From Roseicyclus sp. (lineage in GTDB: Bacteria; Pseudomonadota; Alphaproteobacteria; Rhodobacterales; Rhodobacteraceae): DNA of 64,000 nucleotides. Below are positions 36,774 to 47,223 of this stretch, piece by piece; the first letter of the stretch is position 1; each line of letters begins with the position of its first letter. Location: NCBI GenBank assembly GCA_018401055.1, contig JAGYLB010000112.1:1-64000 (forward strand). The letters run 5' to 3'. The notes below the pieces were generated by a model. That model did not search any database, was not told where the DNA came from, and was given only the letters and a program-made list of their open reading frames with translations. Made by a program: the position numbers and the translations under genes.

Positions 36774-36830
36774 GGCGCGGTTAGGGCGCTGGTTTTCTGA
36801 TCCAGTGTTGCGCCTGCCTTGGCTGTGGGA

Positions 36831-36864
36831 GCCTCCGGCGGGGATATTTTGAAACAGAGAAGCG
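36831..36864 (+). repeat. Intergenic repeat copy E (diverged)
   Basis: GCCTCCGGCGGGGATATTTT followed by GAAACAGAGAAGCG. The first part matches copy B, the second replaces GGAAAGATGAAG with GAAACAGAGAAG. It ends 18 bp before the amidase start. Confidence 0.5.
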
Positions 36865-36881
36865 GGTGGGGGGGCGGCTTG

Positions 36882-38268
36882 ATGACCGATCTGTGGCGGC
36901 TGGGGGCGCGGGAACTGGGCGGGCGCATCGCGCGGCGCGAGCTCTCGCCTGTCGAGGTGATGCGCGAGGTTCTGGGCCGGATCGAGGCGGTCAATGGTCC
37001 GGTCAACGCCATCGTCAGTTTGCGCGACCGCGAGGCGCTCATGGGCGAGGCGCGGCTGGCCGAAGCGATGCCGCCCGAGGGCTGGCTGCATGGTGTGCCT
37101 GTCGCCATCAAGGATCTGGTCGACGTCAAGGGCGTGCGATCCACGCGGGGCACGGCCATCCTGAAAGATCATGTGCCCACGGCCGATGACGGTCTGGCGC
37201 GACGGCTGAGGGCGGCGGGTGCCATCGTGATCGGCAAGACCAATGTGCCGGCCTTTGGACTTGGCTCGCATACGGTCAACCCGGTCTTTGGCGCGACGCG
37301 CAACCCCTATGATCTGAGCAAGAGCGCGGGCGGGTCCTCGGGCGGGGCGGCGGTGGCGCTGGCGCTGAGGATGCTGCCGGTGGCCGATGGCTCGGACATG
37401 ATGGGGTCGCTGCGCAACCCGGCCGCCTGGAACAATGTCTACGGGTTTCGTCCGACGGCGGGCCATAGTGCCGGGCGAGGCGCGCGATGGGGTCGTGCAG
37501 CACCGTCTGTCGACCGACGGGCCGATGGCACGCGACATCGACGATCTGGAGGCGCTGCTGGCGACGTTGTCGGACGGTCAGCACCAGCCGGGATCGGGCA
37601 AGGTGGCCCGCGCGCCCCGGATCGGCTGGTTGGGCGACTGGGGCGGGGCCTATGCAATGGACGAGGGTATCCTGGCGCAATCCGAGGCGGCGCTGAGCGT
37701 GATGGAAAGCCTTGGCTGGGCGGTGGAGCCTATCGCGCCGCCCTTTCCCGCGAGCGCCTTGTGGGAGGCTTGGGTGACGCTGCGCCAGTTCGCGGTGGCG
37801 ATGAACCTTGGCCCTTACTGGCGCGAGGAGGCGCATCAGGCGCTGTTGCCGCCACAGGCGAAATGGGAGGTAAGCCACGGCTTCGCCCTCAAGGTCGCAG
37901 AGGTGGAATGGGCCGCCGAAACGCGTCTGGCCTGGCTCACGGCCGCGCGGGAGATGTTTTCGCGCTACGACGCGGTCGTTCTGCCCTCGACGCAGGTCTG
38001 GCCCTTCGCCGTGGAGGCGCGCTGGCCCGAGGCGATCGGCGGCACGGTCATGGACACCTATCACCGCTGGATGGAGGTGGTGGTCCCCGCAAGTCTTGGC
38101 GGCTTGCCCGCGCTGGCCCTGCCTGCCGGGTTCGGCGCGGGCGGACTTCCTGCGGGCGTGCAGCTGATCGGCGCGCGGGGGGGCGATGCGGCGATCCTTG
38201 CGCTCGGGCGGGCCTATCATGCTGCGACGGATTGGCCGGGCATGCGCCTTCCGCCGGGCGCGATCTAG
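36882..38268 (+). CDS. Amidase signature family enzyme (one frame break)
   Basis: About 461 residues. GVPVAIKDLVDVKGVRSTRG supplies the catalytic Lys; SKSAGGSSGGAAVALAL the cis-Ser; ADGSDMMGSLRNPAAWNNV the nucleophilic Ser in the GSxRxPA context. These are the Ser-cisSer-Lys triad of amidases and GatA-like enzymes. The frame breaks at 37461-37464 (one C too many); removing it gives PTAGIVPGEARDGV and 462 codons. The C-terminal half (EVVVPASLGGLPALALPAGF, GVQLIGARGGD) is normal. Substrate unknown; it stands alone, so a GatA role is unlikely. Confidence 0.88.
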
Positions 38269-38355
38269 GTCCGCGTGAAGGCGCTTGGCGCGGGGGCGGT
38301 GCCTCGGCTAGGCTTGGCGCGGGAGACGTGCCGGGCCCGCAGGAGGAGACGGGAA

Positions 38356-39171
38356 ATGCGCGAGGCGATCGAGGTCGAGGCCGAAGGGGGCGAGGCACCC
38401 CTTGCGGCCAGCAAGGTGCCCGTTGTGCGCGAGATGGCGATGGAGGACATCGTCCATGCGCTGAGCGCGGGCTTGCGCGACTACCGCGCCAAGCCGATGA
38501 TGGGGCTGTTCTTTTCCCATGTCTATGTGGTCGGTGGCTGGTTGCTCTATGTCTTTTTCTTCGTCACCGACCAGATCTGGTGGGCGATCCCCATCACGCT
38601 GGGCTTTCCGCTTTTGGGGCCGTTCCTTGCCGTCGGCCTTTACGAGGTATCGCGGCGGTTGGAGGCGGGGCAAAGGGAATGGCGGCGCAACGACATCTTC
38701 GGGGTGATCTGGCGCCAGCGGATGCGGCAATTGCCGTCGATGGCCTGGATCATCATCGTCTATTTCCTGTTCTGGTCCTTCTTCGCCCATATGCTCTTTG
38801 CGCTGTTCCTCGGGCCATCGGCGCTGACCAATGTGACAAGCTCTTATGCCTACCTGCTTGAACCTGAGGGGCTGGTTATGCTGGTGGTGGGCACGGGGTT
38901 CGGGGCGGCTTTTGCCTTCGTGCTTTTCAGCCTGACGGCGGTGTCACTGCCGCTGCTGCTGGACAAGGAGCTGGATTTCGTCACTGCGATGCTGACCTCC
39001 ATTGCGGTGGTGCGGCGCAATCCCGGGGTCATGCTGGCCTGGGGTGTCACCATCGCCGGGCTGACGTTTCTGGGCATGCTGCCGGGGTTGTTGGGCCTGT
39101 TCGTCGTGCTGCCGGTGCTGGGGCATGCGACATGGCATATCTACCGTCGGGCCCTGCAGTCGCAGGATTGA
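38356..39171 (+). CDS. DUF2189 integral membrane protein
   Basis: A 271-residue protein with a soluble ~45-residue N-terminus, then about six hydrophobic segments (VVGGWLLYVFFFV, ITLGFPLLGPFLAVGLYEV, WIIIVYFLFWSFFAHMLFAL, LVMLVVGTGFGAAFAFVLFS, GVMLAWGVTIAGLTFLGMLP, LLGLFVVLPVLGHA). GPFLAVGLYEVSRRLE and LGHATWHIYRRAL are typical of DUF2189, annotated elsewhere as a putative membrane protein near cytochrome genes. AGGAGGAGAC before ATG 38356 is an unusually strong ribosome site. Function unknown. Confidence 0.82.
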   Translation: MREAIEVEAEGGEAPLAASKVPVVREMAMEDIVHALSAGLRDYRAKPMMGLFFSHVYVVGGWLLYVFFFVTDQIWWAIPITLGFPLLGPFLAVGLYEVSRRLEAGQREWRRNDIFGVIWRQRMRQLPSMAWIIIVYFLFWSFFAHMLFALFLGPSALTNVTSSYAYLLEPEGLVMLVVGTGFGAAFAFVLFSLTAVSLPLLLDKELDFVTAMLTSIAVVRRNPGVMLAWGVTIAGLTFLGMLPGLLGLFVVLPVLGHATWHIYRRALQSQD

Positions 39172-39193
39172 CGAGGTCCAGAGAGGCGCATGA

Positions 39194-39221
39194 AAAAGCC
39201 GGGCGCAGGGCCCGGCTTTTT
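39194..39221. terminator. Strong bidirectional terminator
   Basis: AAAAAGCCGGG (39194-39204) and CCCGGCTTTTT (39211-39221) form an 11-bp perfect stem with a short loop. It stands between the convergent DUF2189 and bactofilin genes and can serve both. Confidence 0.9.
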
Positions 39222-39243
39222 CAGTTCGGATCGGTCTGGACGG

Positions 39244-39825
39244 TCAGGAGCTCTTGGCTTCGGACATCGGTGCGGAGTAAGCAGCTGCCGGGCGGGGCAC
39301 GGCAGGGGCAGGCGAGATGGGCGCGCGGGGCGCCATGCCGCCCGAGGATTGCCCCCCGGTCGACAGCGGATCTTCGGCGCGCTGGACGGAGCCTTCGAAA
39401 TGCGCCCCGCTCTCGATGGCGATGGTCTTGTGGATGATGTCGCCCTCGACGCGGGCAGTCGAGGTCAGACGGACCTTGAGGCCGCGGACCTTGCCGACAA
39501 CGCGGCCCGTGACGACGATGTCGTCGGCCACGATCTCGCCCTCGATGTTGGCGGTTTCGCCGACCGTCAGGAGGTGGGCGCGGATGTCGCCCTGAACCGT
39601 GCCCTCGACCTGGATGTCACCGGTGGTGCGCAGGTTGCCCGTGATCGTCAGATCCGAGCTGAGGATCGACGGATTGGGCTTGGTTTTCGGAGACGAGGTA
39701 GGGGTGGTCGACATGTCTGCTCCCGGCTTGGGGCTGGATTTCGGATCGGAGGAGGTCGCGGCGGTGCCATTTTCGGCACCGGAGGACTTCGGCCCGGGTT
39801 CGTTGATCTTTGATTTAGAAAACAT
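39244..39825 (-). CDS. Bactofilin, polymer-forming cytoskeletal protein
   Basis: A 193-residue protein. A Ser/Pro/Lys-rich N-terminal tail (1-50) and a Pro/Ala-rich C-terminal tail (150-193) flank the beta-helical core: SDLTITGNLRTTGDIQVEGT, VQGDIRAHLLTVGETANIEG and ADDIVVTGRVVGKVRG, with Gly turns every ~17 residues. Bactofilins form membrane-associated filaments that place cell-wall enzymes. Its start overlaps the 3' end of the M23 peptidase gene by 11 bp, so the two are probably translated together. Confidence 0.92.
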   Translation of the reverse strand: MFSKSKINEPGPKSSGAENGTAATSSDPKSSPKPGADMSTTPTSSPKTKPNPSILSSDLTITGNLRTTGDIQVEGTVQGDIRAHLLTVGETANIEGEIVADDIVVTGRVVGKVRGLKVRLTSTARVEGDIIHKTIAIESGAHFEGSVQRAEDPLSTGGQSSGGMAPRAPISPAPAVPRPAAAYSAPMSEAKSS

Positions 39826-41157
39826 CGCGTCCTGCCGTGATGAAGGTCATCGGGTTCACCGGGTCGCCGTTGCGCCGCACCTCGTAGTGAAGGTGGGTCC
39901 CTGTGCACCGCCCAGTGCAGCCCATATCACCGATGTGTTCCCCGCGCGAGACCCTTTCGCCCTCGGAGACGTGAAGTCGGGTCATGTGGGCGTAGCGGGT
40001 GGTGATTCCAAAACCGTGGTCGATCTCGACCATCAGGCCATAACCGCTTTGCTTAAGCCAGCAAAAATCACCCTGCCGTCGCCGCCCGCGACGATATGGG
40101 TGCCGCGCGCGCCGGCGAAATCGACACCGGCATGAAGCCGCCGACCGCCGTTGAACGGGTCGCTGCGATATCCGAAGCCCGAGGTGTTGCGATAGGTGCC
40201 GCGGACCGGGACGGTGAAGGGCAGCCGCTCGGCGGCGATGCGGTGCAGGTTCATGACGTCCAAATCTGCGAGCAGCTCATTGGCGCGCAGCGACAGGGCA
40301 TCGGGTTCCTCGCCCATGGTCGAGACGGCGATGGGCATCAAGGGCCCGCCCTGACCGGAATATGTGGCGCGGACCTGCCCGATCAGCCGGTCGGTCGACA
40401 CGCCCGAGGCCGACAGCATCCGGTCGAGCGGTTCCATCGACATGGCGACAGCTTCCTCGAGCTGGCGGAACACGCGCTCTTGCCGTTCTTCGGCGAGCGC
40501 CGCCTCATAGCGCATCCGGTCGATCTCGGCGGCGGCTTCGGCCACAAGCGTGGCAGAGCCGTCGCGCTGGTCGGCGGTCGCCTCAAGGGCTGCGGCCAGC
40601 CGGTCGACCGCGCGGGTCAGCTCGGCCTCGCGCGCGGCGGCGGTCTGTATCGTGCCGGTGTCGGCGCTCAACTCGCTGCGCAGCGTTGCCACCTCGCCCC
40701 GCGCGGTGTCACGTTCGCCGATGGTGCGCCGGAGGGTCGCCTGAATGACATCGACGGCGGTTTCCAGTTCGCGGCGGCGCTCCTCGCTGTCGAGCAGGCG
40801 CACCTGCATCGCGGCGACCTGGTTCATGGCGCTGGCAAAGCGTTCTTGCGCCAGCACCGCCTCGTTCGTGCGAAGCTCCACTTGGTCGGAAAGCGCGTTG
40901 AGACGGGTCTGGAACATGATCTGTTCGCGCTGCGCCTGGTCGCGGGAATTGCCCGCCGAGACCATGTCGATCAGCATGACCGAGGTGATGATCACCGTCC
41001 AAGCGACGACAAGGCCAAAGCCCGTCACGATCGCCGCCTGTGTCACCGGCCGAAGACGGATGAACCGCGTCCCCTCGTCCGATTTCAGAAACAGACGTTG
41101 TTCGGGAAACCGTCGTTCAAGCGTCGCATTCAGGCGACCGATCAGCCGTGCTGTCAC
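39815..41157 (-). CDS. M23-family peptidoglycan endopeptidase (one frame break)
   Basis: About 447 residues. One membrane helix (AAIVTGFGLVVAWTVIITSVM, residues ~40-62), a long periplasmic coiled coil (~75-260, rich in Glu, Arg, Ala and Leu), then the LytM/M23 zinc domain: GGRRLHAGVDFAGARGTHIVA, YGLMVEIDHGFGITTRYAHM and GCTGRCTGTHLHYEV with the HxH. The frame breaks at the T-run 40048-40050; one base restores SKSGYGLMVEID and 448 codons. I prefer GTG 41157; ATG 41211 is the alternative. It resembles the bactofilin-partner peptidase LmdC in layout, and bactofilin follows directly. Confidence 0.88.
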
Positions 41158-41344
41158 GTTTCTTGCCCCATCTTCCCCTCGTTTTTTTAACCGAGCCGGG
41201 TTGTCCCGCACCGGAAACGGTTCCCACGGGGATACAAGGGACCGTCTTACGTCTCAACATTCTATCGTCAAAGGGATGATGTGGCACCGAAAATCCGCCT
41301 ATTCCGGCGAGAATCCGCCGATGGCGGCGACTCAAGGCCAGCAA

Positions 41345-42168
41345 TCACTCTGACAGCGGCCAGTAGAAATCGGGCGGAAGGCCTGCCTCGGCGCGCTTTT
41401 CCTCATTGAAGGGCGGTTTGAGCGCACCGTGGAAATAGCGCCGGACCAGATCGTGAAAGGCGTCCTTGGGGTCCATCTCGTGGCGGCCGCACAGGAAATG
41501 GAACCATTTCGACCCGTAAGCGACGTGGTGCACCTCCTCGGCATAGATCACCTGCATCGCGGCGACGGCCTGCTGGGCGGCGCGGTCTTTTCCTGCGCGC
41601 CGAAAGATCTCGATCATGCCCGGCGTCACATCCAGCCCGCGCGCCTCCAGCACCATGGGCACGACTGCCAGCCGTCCCATAAGGTCATGGGCCGTGTCCT
41701 CGGCCGCGCGCCACATGCCGGCATGGGCGGAAAGGGCGCCGTAATGGCTGCCCATCGCCTCAAGGCAATCGGCGATCAGGTTGAAATGCTTGGATTCCTC
41801 ATCGGCGGCGCGGACCCAGTCATCGTAATAGCCGATGGGCATCGGCGTGGCGGTGAAGCGCGCGATGATGTCCCAATGCAGGTCGACGGCGTTCAGCTCG
41901 ATATGGGCGACCGCGTGCAAGATGGCCGCGCGTCCTCGGGCGTGCCGGGGCGGCGGCGCGGCACGTCGCGCGGGTCAAGCAGCGCGGGCGCGTCGGGCCG
42001 GGCGGGACGATCGGGCGGGCTGGCCGTGCCGATCTCGGGGCGCTCGCCTGCCGCGCGCGCGGCTTGCCAAAGGGCGGCGAACCGGCGCGACAGCGCGGTT
42101 TTTTCACGCGCATCGGCCGTGGTCAGCACGGCCTCGGCCATCTGTGCAAGGGGGATCATGTCGGTCAT
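41345..42168 (-). CDS. DUF455 ferritin-like protein (one frame break)
   Basis: About 274 residues. The four-helix part has AAILHAVAHIELNAVDLHWD, AADEESKHFNLIADCLEAMG and QVIYAEEVHHVAYGSKWF, giving Glu and His pairs of a diiron ferritin-like site, consistent with DUF455. The N-terminal ~90 residues are variable and Pro-rich. The frame breaks near 41930; one added G joins GTPEGRAAILHAV and yields 275 codons. Some homologues are annotated as uncharacterised or hydroxylase-like; no activity is assigned here. Confidence 0.83.
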
Positions 42169-42228
42169 GCGCGGGGCATGCGCGGCCCGCGCCCCGCCGT
42201 CAAGCGAAACGCGGGCAGGCGGCTTGGC

Positions 42229-42690
42229 CTAAAGCGCCTTGACGGCGGCCAGAACCTCTTCGGCATGGCCGGGCACCTTGACCTTGGGCCAGACGGCGCG
42301 GATCACGCCCGCCCCGTCGATCAGAAATGTCGAGCGTTCGATCCCGAGGTAGGATTTGCCGTACATGGATTTCTCGACCCAGACGCCATAGCGCTCGCAG
42401 ACATCGCTGGCCTCGTCCGAGGCGAGGATCACCCCCAAACCGTGCTTGGCGATGAACTTGTCATGCTTGGCTGCGCTGTCCTTGGACACGCCCACCACGA
42501 CCGCGCCCGCGGCCTCGAACTCGGCGGCCAGACCCGAAAAGGCGATCGCTTCCTTGGTACAGCCCGGCGTGTCGTCCTTGGGGTAGAAATACACAACGAC
42601 GAGCTTGGGACGCATGGCGGACAGGGTTATATCGCCGCCGCCATCGCGGGGCAGGGTGAAGTCTGGGGCGGTGCTGCCGATCTGTGTCAT
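42229..42690 (-). CDS. bcp: Thioredoxin-dependent peroxiredoxin, BCP type
   Basis: A 153-residue peroxiredoxin. VVYFYPKDDTPGCTKEAIAF contains the peroxidatic Cys in the TPGCT motif; the resolving Cys five residues later (as in Escherichia coli BCP) is replaced here by Ala, so it is of the one-Cys or atypical kind. GIERSTFLIDGAGVI is the typical C-terminal block. It reduces peroxides using thioredoxin. ATG 42690 with GAGG upstream is preferred over an extension of 14 residues. Confidence 0.92.
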   Translation of the reverse strand: MTQIGSTAPDFTLPRDGGGDITLSAMRPKLVVVYFYPKDDTPGCTKEAIAFSGLAAEFEAAGAVVVGVSKDSAAKHDKFIAKHGLGVILASDEASDVCERYGVWVEKSMYGKSYLGIERSTFLIDGAGVIRAVWPKVKVPGHAEEVLAAVKAL

Positions 42691-42817
42691 GGGAACCTCG
42701 CGTTGGGGCATCGGAAAATCATTTCGGCGCAAGCGCGCCAGCCAATTTGCAAGCTAGCCGGTTTGCGGCGAAGATAAAGACCTGAGGCGGCAAGACCAAA
42801 GGGCGGACAGGCGCGTC

Positions 42818-45800
42818 ATGGCGGCGACGGACAACACAGGCGGCGCGGGCGCGGACGGCCCGCCCCGACGCAGGCGGCGGCTGAGGCTGGCGCTTGCGCT
42901 GGCGGCGCTGGCCCTGCTTGCCCTGCCGCTGGCGGCGAGTGGGCGCGCTGTGGATTCGGCTGGGCGCCGGACCGCTGAATTTGCCCGCCGCCGTCACGAT
43001 CCGGGTCGAGGCCGCGCTGGATGAGGCCATGACCACCAATGGCGTCACGCTCGAAAGGCTTGCCGTGAGCCGCCCCGAAGGGTCCGCGCGTTTTGACGTG
43101 CAACTGTTTGATGTGCGGCTGACCGAGCCCGACGGCACCTTGCGCGCCGCCTTTCCCGAGGTCTCCGTGACGCTGTCGGCCCGCGCGCTGGCGCGGGGCG
43201 AGATCAGGCCGCTCAGCGTCGATCTGGCCAATGCCGGCCTGGGGCTCAACCGCGACGCGGAGGGGCAGATCGATCTTGCCCTGACCGCGGGCGGCGAAAC
43301 CGGCAGTCAGACCCTGCCCGAGACGCTGGCGCGGCTGGATACGATGTTTGCCGCCCCCGCCTTTGCCGAACTGGGCGAGGTGACGGCCAGCGGGCTGTCG
43401 CTGGCCATGGCCGATGCGATGACAGGGCAGGTGATGCGGGTCAGCGACGCGCGGATGCGGCTGGAACGCAAGAACGGAGTTCTGACCGTCACGCTGGGCG
43501 GCGCGCTGTCGGGCAGCCGGGATTCGACCATCGACATCGCGCTCAGCCGCGCGGCGGCGACGGGGGCCAGCAACATCGGCTTTGCCTTCACCAATCTCGC
43601 GGCGCGTGATGTGGCGACAGTCGGACCCGTGCTGGCCTGGGTCGACCTCATGCGCGCGCCCATCTCGGGCTTTATGGGCGGCGCGCTGAACGATGATGGA
43701 TCGGTTGGCGATCTGCGCGCCACGCTTGACATCGGTGCCGGGCAGGTGACGCTGGACGGCGCCACGGTGCCGCTTCGCTTTGACAGTCTGACCGCCGCGA
43801 TGCGCTATGACGCAAGCACCGGACGGATCGCCTTTGACAGCGTGGCGCTGCGCGCGCCCGATCTGTCGCTCGATGCAGAGGGCCATGCGGATGTGTCGCC
43901 CGATGGCACGCGCTACATGGCGCAGTTCCGGATGACCGACATCATCGTTGCGCGCACCGATCTTTATCCCGCGCCGCTGGAACTGGACGGGGCGATGGCC
44001 GACCTGCGGCTGACATTGTCGCCCGAGGTGGTGATCGAGATCGGTCAGGCGGTGATCCATGACGCGGGGCTGGAGTTGCACGCCCGCGGCCGGATCGCGG
44101 CCAACCAAGAGGGTCTCGAGATAGCCCTCGATGCGCATGTCCCCGAGGTAGGCGCGCGCGAGGCGCTGGCCTATTGGCCCCCCCCCATGCTGCCCGAGAC
44201 ACGGGGCTGGATCGCCGAACGTCTGACCGAGGGGCAGCTGTCGGGCGTCGATCTTGCGGTGCGGGCCCGGCCCGGCGCGGCCCCCGTCCATGACCTCAGC
44301 TTCGATTTCGACGGCGTGCATCTGCGCGTTTTGCCAGACATGCCGCCGGTTGAGGGTGGGGCGGGCTATCTGTCGTTGTCGGGCCCGCGTCTGATCTTGC
44401 GGATGGACGAGGGGCAGATGATCGCACCTGGCGGGGCGGCGGTGGCGTTCGACCGCTCGCAGTTTGTTATCGCCGATACAAGGCAGCGCGCCCCCGAGGC
44501 GGTGATCGACCTCGCGCTGGCGGGCGACTTGACAGATGTGCTGACGCTGCTGACGCACCCGCCGGTCCGTCTGTTCGCGGGCGGGGCAATAACCCTGCCC
44601 AGATCGGCACCGGCGGCCTGAACGCCGAGGGGCGCATCACCACGCGGCTGATGCTGCAAGACGACATCGGCGGGGTCGACTACGCCTTTGCGGGCGAGAT
44701 CGGCGGTTTTTCTCGGACACGCTCGTGCCCGGGCGCAGCCTGACCGCCGAGCGGTTGCAGGTTGAGGTGGACCCCTCGATGTTGCGCATCGTGGGGGCGG
44801 CTCTTTTTGATGGCGTGCCGCTGACAGGACAATGGACACGCCCTCTCGGCCCCGACGCCACGCCCGCCAGCCTGCTCGAGGCGCGCGCGGGCCTGACGCG
44901 TGACCGTCTTGCTGCGCTGGGAGTGACCCTGCCCGAATGGATGCTGTCAGGCGAGACGCCTGCCGATGTCGTGGTCAGCCTGCCCGACGGCGCTCCGCCG
45001 CAGTTGCGGGTGACCTCGGATCTTGCGGGCGCGCGGTTGGCGCTGCCGCCTCTGGGCTGGGTCTTGACAGCAGGGCAGACAGGGCGGCTCGAGGCCGAGA
45101 TCTTGCTTGGGTCCGATCCTGCCGTGACGCGGCTGGCGCTGCAAGGGGGCGGGCTCGACCTGGAGGGCCGTGTCAGCCTTGCGCCCGGCGGCGGCTGGAT
45201 CGGCTGACCGCCGACCGGTTCCGGCTTGACGGCTGGCTCGATGTCACGGGCGCTTTGATCGGGCGTGCGGGCGCCCGCATGCCCGCGATCGAGATCACTG
45301 GCGGCACGCTGGATCTGCGCGGCGCGCCGCAGGGCGGGTCAGGTGGGGGCGGCCTTGCGGGCGGCCCGATCAGCGCGACGCTCGACCGGCTGCAGATCAG
45401 CGAGGGATCGCGCTGACCGCGCTCAGTGCCGAGATGACCAGCGACGGCGGACTGTCGGGCCAATTCCGCGGCCGGGTGAACGGTGAGGCGCCGGTGACGG
45501 GCACACTCGTGTCCACGTCCAACGGCCCGGCGGTCCGTGTTCGCGCAGAGGATGGCGGGGCGGTGTTGCGCGCGGCGGGGGTGTTCCAAACCGCCCATGG
45601 CGGCGCGATGGAGCTGATCTTGCAGGCCACAGGGGCCGCGGGCACCTATGACGGCACGCTCGAAATCCAGAACCCGCGCCTGCGCGACGCGCCGGTGATG
45701 GCGGAGTTGTTGAACCTGATCTCGGTGGTGGGGCTGCTGGAGCAATTGGGCGGCGAGGGGATCAACCTTGGCGATGTTGATGCGCGGTTCCGCCTGACGC

Positions 45801-46107
45801 CTAAGCAGGGGTAATCTTGCAACAGGGCACGGCGGTCGGCCCGGCTCTCGGCCTGTCGCTTGACGGCACCTACACTCTGGGCACGCGCGAACTGGACATG
45901 CAGGGCGTGGTCTCACCGCTCTATATCGTCAACGGGTTGGTCGGTGCGCTGTTTGCCCCGCGGCGCGAGGGGCTTTTCGGCTTTTCCTACCGGTTGACGG
46001 GGCGGGCCGATAACCCGCAGGTCTTCGTGAACCCCTTGTCGATTCTGACGCCCGGCGTGTTCCGCGAGATCTTTCGCCGCCCGCCGCCCGAGCTGACTGG
46101 CAATTGA
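42818..46107 (+). CDS. Large AsmA/YhdP-like envelope protein (six frame breaks)
   Basis: After correction about 1097 residues. An Arg-rich N-terminus and one membrane helix (LALALAALALLALPLAA) precede a long beta-rich body of repeating strands: VTIRVEAALDEAMTTNGVTLERL, LSVDLANAGLGLNRD, MLRIVGAALFDGVPL. The C-terminus (LNLISVVGLLEQLGGEG, VSPLYIVNGLVGALF, GRADNPQVFVNPLSILTPG) is the AsmA-like C-terminal signature of YhdP-type proteins, thought to bridge the envelope for lipid transport. Breaks near 42945, 44585, 44709, 45192, 45404 and 45809; five are missing bases. Corrected span: 1098 codons. queA starts at the next base. Confidence 0.8.
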
Positions 46108-47163
46108 ATGAAACTTGAAGATTTCGATTTCGACCTGCCCGAAGGGCTGATCGCCACGCGGCCCGTGCGGCCACGCTCCTCGGCGCGTCTGCTGCATGCC
46201 GAAGGGGGCGCGACCGTTGACCGGCATGTCTTCGATCTGCCGGGGGTCTTGCGGCCGGGCGACCGGCTGGTGCTCAACGACACCCGCGTGATCCCGGCGC
46301 GGCTGACCGGCACCCGCACGAGGGATAGCGCGCAAGGGATGGTCAGCGCGAAGATCGAGGTCACGCTGATGGAACCGCAGGCCGATGGCACATGGTCGGC
46401 ACTGGCCAAGCCGCTCCGCAAGTTGAGAATTGGAGAAACTGTATTTTTTTCCAAAGATCTATCCGCCGAAGTTCAGAAATTAGATGAAGGTTTGCGCCTG
46501 CGCTTCAACCTTTCGGGAAGCGATTTCGACGCGGCGCTCAATGACGCCGGGGCCATGCCCCTGCCGCCCTATATCGCGGGCAAACGCGCGCCTGATGAGC
46601 GCGACCGCGAGGATTACCAGACGATCTGGGCCAAGCGCGCGGGCGCTGTTGCCGCCCCCACGGCCAGCTTGCATTTCGACGAGGCGCTGATCGCGGCGCT
46701 GACGCAGGCGGGGATCGCCTTTTCCTTCGTCACTCTGCATGTCGGTGCGGGCACCTTTCTGCCCGTCACGGTCGAGGATGTGACCACCCACAAGATGCAC
46801 GCCGAATGGGGCGAGGTGCGCGAACAGGCGGCCGCCGAGATCAACGCGACACGGGCGGCGGGCGGGCGGATCATCCCCGTGGGCACCACCGCGCTGCGCC
46901 TGATCGAGACGGCGGCGGGCGCCGACGGCACACTCCACCCCTTCGAGGGCGATACCGACATCTTCATCTATCCCGGCTACAGGTTCCGTGTGACGGATGG
47001 ATTGATGACCAATTTTCACCTGCCGAAATCGACGCTGATGATGCTGGTATCGGCTCTGATGGGCGAGGACCGCGTCCGGCAAGTTTACGCCCATGCCATC
47101 GCGGAGAGGTATCGCTTCTTCTCCTACGGTGACGCGTCCTTGCTTATACCGTCGCACCTGTGA
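46108..47163 (+). CDS. queA: tRNA preQ1(34) S-adenosylmethionine ribosyltransferase-isomerase
   Basis: A 351-residue QueA, which moves the ribosyl of SAM to preQ1 in tRNA to make epoxyqueuosine. [48 protein letters not shown] and [21 protein letters not shown] are diagnostic. It begins directly after the AsmA-like gene. Bases ~46420-46490 are AT-rich (AGA, GTA, CTA and TTA codons, a T7 run) unlike the rest, although the frame is intact. Confidence 0.95.
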   Translation: MKLEDFDFDLPEGLIATRPVRPRSSARLLHAEGGATVDRHVFDLPGVLRPGDRLVLNDTRVIPARLTGTRTRDSAQGMVSAKIEVTLMEPQADGTWSALAKPLRKLRIGETVFFSKDLSAEVQKLDEGLRLRFNLSGSDFDAALNDAGAMPLPPYIAGKRAPDERDREDYQTIWAKRAGAVAAPTASLHFDEALIAALTQAGIAFSFVTLHVGAGTFLPVTVEDVTTHKMHAEWGEVREQAAAEINATRAAGGRIIPVGTTALRLIETAAGADGTLHPFEGDTDIFIYPGYRFRVTDGLMTNFHLPKSTLMMLVSALMGEDRVRQVYAHAIAERYRFFSYGDASLLIPSHL

Positions 47164-47223
47164 CAGACCGGGGGTTCCCCCGCCCCCACCATTCGCGGAC
47201 CAGCCAGGGAAAGGCCACCTGAC

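Noticed and set aside
42818..46107. Several small genes in a row in this region
   Set aside because: The pieces join end to end into one AsmA-like protein with an exact codon count once six indels are allowed.
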